Part shown: positions 62,471 to 64,000 of the stretch, piece after piece
How positions within the stretch are numbered: the first letter of the stretch is position 1
Layout of the letters: each line of letters begins with the position of its first letter
Assembly (NCBI GenBank): GCA_040437565.1
Contig: JBDOQK010000039.1
Coordinates: 248,001 to 312,000 of the forward strand
Source of the DNA: Albugo candida
Lineage: Eukaryota; Oomycota; Peronosporomycetes; Albuginales
Direction: 5' to 3'
DNA: 64,000 nt
Notes under the pieces: generated by a model
Seen by the model: the letters and a program-made list of their open reading frames with translations, nothing else
Databases searched by the model: none
What the model was told of the DNA's origin: nothing
Translations under genes and position numbers: made by a program

Positions 62471-64000
62471 ATGGCCATGATTGAGACTCTCACATCTACA
62501 TCACTTGAAATCGGCAATGAAATTTGGATATCTGATCCAAAACAAGTTTGGCGCACTGTTAAAATAAAAAGAATTCACCAAAATGGCTTCGTTGTCGACG
62601 TCGCTGGTGCGTACAAGACCGAAACTATCGATATTCGTGAAGCTGGGGGATTGTTCAAAGTGAACCCAAATGTTGTCGACGATATGACTGGTCTTTACTA
62701 CATTCACGAAGCTGGTATACTACATAATCTGGCCATGCGATTGCGTCCTGAATGTTTGCGTCCATATACGTTGATGGCCAATGTATTGATTGCTGTGAAT
62801 CCTTTGGTAAAAATTGTTGAACCCAAAGTGGAGGACTACATTAAAGCACAGTTGGGAGAATGCTCACCTCATCCTTATCTCATTGCGGAAATGGCATTCC
62901 AGCAAATGATTTTGCAGAAGGAAAATGCTCAATCCCAGTCAATCGTTATTTCAGGGGAGTCAGGCGCAGGAAAAACAGAGACCTCGAAGGTTGTGTTACG
63001 TTTTTTGACGTCTCGGGAATATGTCTTTGCTGCAAGCAGCGAGCAATTGGTCAAGCTCCCAGCAACCAAATTGGCGGAAGTTGCGATGCCTGAGAAAGCT
63101 GATTCAATACAAAGCAGCTACGGGACTGAAATTGATAAGAGGTTATGGGACACTAATCCAATACTCGAGGCTTTCGGTAACGCGAAAACATCACGTAATC
63201 ACAATTCCTCTCGCTTTGGTAAGTACATGAATCTGCAATTTGATGATAAAAATTCCTTCAAGCTTTCGGCTGCGTTCATTGAGACATATCTGCTCGAGAA
63301 GTTCCGAGTAGTGGCACAGATCCCTGGAGAACGAAATTTTCATATCTTTTACTTTTTAATATCTGGAGCAGATGAAGAACTGCGACATGATCTCCGGCTA
63401 CATTCCGCAGAATCTTTCACATATTTGAATCGGAGTAATTGTATATCTGATCCGAACATTGATGACGAGATATTGTTTGATGAAGTCGTTAGCGCTATGA
63501 CGACAGTAAACATCGATTCAAGTATGCAAAAGGAAATATGGAAGATTTTGGCAGCTGTATTGCATCTCGGAAACATACAATTTCAATTAGCAGAGACTTC
63601 CGAAGGAGAGAGTGTCCAAGTTGCTGATCTGGACGCACTTGAGATTTGTGCTGAGTTACTGGGTGTGGACCCGGCCAACCTTTTTCGTGTCATCACGGAG
63701 CGAGAGATTGTCACTCGAGATGAGAAGATTTCGATAAAGAGAACTGTGAAAGAAGGTTGCCAAATTCGAGATACCATTGCCAAGTCAATTTATTCTCAGC
63801 TGTTCAAATGGATTGTATACAGAATTAACGTCACGCTTGGACGTAAAAGTCGGCCGCTTCCTTTTATCGGGGTGCTTGATATTTTTGGTTTCGAATCTTT
63901 TGAGAGAAATGATTTTGAACAGCTTTTGATCAATTTTGCCAGCGAGGCTTTACAAGCAACGTTCAATCAGCACGTCTTTGTTGCCGAACAAGATCTATTC
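62471..64000 (+). CDS. Myosin heavy chain, motor domain (partial at window end)
   Basis: The first 510 codons of a myosin from the ATG at 62471 (MAMIETLTSTSLEIGNEIWI), open to the window edge. An N-terminal SH3-like part (WISDPKQVWRTVKI) precedes the motor. P-loop GESGAGKTETSK, switch I NAKTSRNHNSSRFGKYM and switch II DIFGFESF are intact. HLGNIQFQ and QLLINFASEALQATFNQHVF mark the relay region. A roughly 40-residue loop follows the P-loop helix (around SSEQLVKLPATKLAEVAMPE), larger than usual for loop 1. Oomycete myosins are class XXI-like and others; the class cannot be set without the neck and tail, which lie outside the window. Confidence 0.93.
   Translation, partial: MAMIETLTSTSLEIGNEIWISDPKQVWRTVKIKRIHQNGFVVDVAGAYKTETIDIREAGGLFKVNPNVVDDMTGLYYIHEAGILHNLAMRLRPECLRPYTLMANVLIAVNPLVKIVEPKVEDYIKAQLGECSPHPYLIAEMAFQQMILQKENAQSQSIVISGESGAGKTETSKVVLRFLTSREYVFAASSEQLVKLPATKLAEVAMPEKADSIQSSYGTEIDKRLWDTNPILEAFGNAKTSRNHNSSRFGKYMNLQFDDKNSFKLSAAFIETYLLEKFRVVAQIPGERNFHIFYFLISGADEELRHDLRLHSAESFTYLNRSNCISDPNIDDEILFDEVVSAMTTVNIDSSMQKEIWKILAAVLHLGNIQFQLAETSEGESVQVADLDALEICAELLGVDPANLFRVITEREIVTRDEKISIKRTVKEGCQIRDTIAKSIYSQLFKWIVYRINVTLGRKSRPLPFIGVLDIFGFESFERNDFEQLLINFASEALQATFNQHVFVAEQDLF

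Noticed and set aside
1-64000. CRISPR array, bacterial operons, riboswitches or attachment sites
   Set aside because: No regularly spaced repeats, ribosome-binding sites or operon-like spacing; genes carry spliceosomal introns and encode eukaryotic families.

Overview
The window looks like nuclear DNA of an oomycete, most likely a compact, moderately AT-rich genome of the white-rust (Albugo) kind; this is inferred from content, not from a search. Genes lie close together on both strands. Most are interrupted by GT-AG introns of about 45-75 bp, and many exons are very short. The products include a PTEN-like/PHD/FH2 formin, a receptor-like TKL kinase, START/FYVE-like and BED-finger proteins, and eukaryotic core factors: SLD5, RAD51C, AAR2, PHF5A, a ZNF598/Hel2-type E3 and a NUP42-like FG nucleoporin. 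I saw no bacterial operons, tRNA, rRNA or CRISPR.

Layout. 0-8 kb: a bZIP-like gene, two poorly resolved small-exon genes, then GINS subunit SLD5 (-) divergent from a small protein (+) with an MGxxCC acylation-type N-terminus. 8-17 kb: the formin (+), a two-BED-finger protein (-) and a kinesin (-). 17-22 kb: an ethanolamine/choline kinase (+) convergent with a lipocalin/FABP-like protein (-), both repeated across a gap. 23-31 kb: TKL receptor kinase (+), galactokinase (-), EDEM-like GH47 with PA domain (-), then a coiled-coil protein (+). 33-36 kb: tandem TMEM198-like paralogues. 36-42 kb: a FYVE-like protein, a partial basic protein, PFK-2/FBPase-2 (+) convergent with the FG nucleoporin (-). 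43-48 kb: the ZNF598-like E3 (+), a hypothetical gene, and RAD51C (-). 48-55 kb: gene-poor, with a broken LTR-retrotransposon gag and repeats. 55-64 kb: AAR2 (-), a temptin-like secreted protein (-), a YbaK/ProX editing-domain protein (+), PHF5A (-), a two-box HMGB protein (+) and the start of a myosin heavy chain (+, leaves the window).

Assembly warning. There are twelve runs of exactly 100 N. At eight of them the sequence before the gap is repeated after it (25 to 1,699 bp, essentially identical). The simplest reading is two overlapping contig ends that were not merged, so the second copies of the kinase, lipocalin-like, TMEM198-like, AAR2 and YbaK sequences should not be counted as extra genes. 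Two copies differ by single bases (34636/36106 and 56483/57658), which fits allelic contigs.

Several genes were recovered only by splicing short exons by eye (SLD5, RAD51C, AAR2, YbaK protein, ethanolamine kinase, acylated protein). Their junctions keep frame and restore family motifs, but no transcript data were available. Functional themes are replication and repair (SLD5, RAD51C), splicing (AAR2, PHF5A), cytoskeleton (formin, kinesin, myosin), and sugar and lipid metabolism (galactokinase, PFK-2, ethanolamine kinase).
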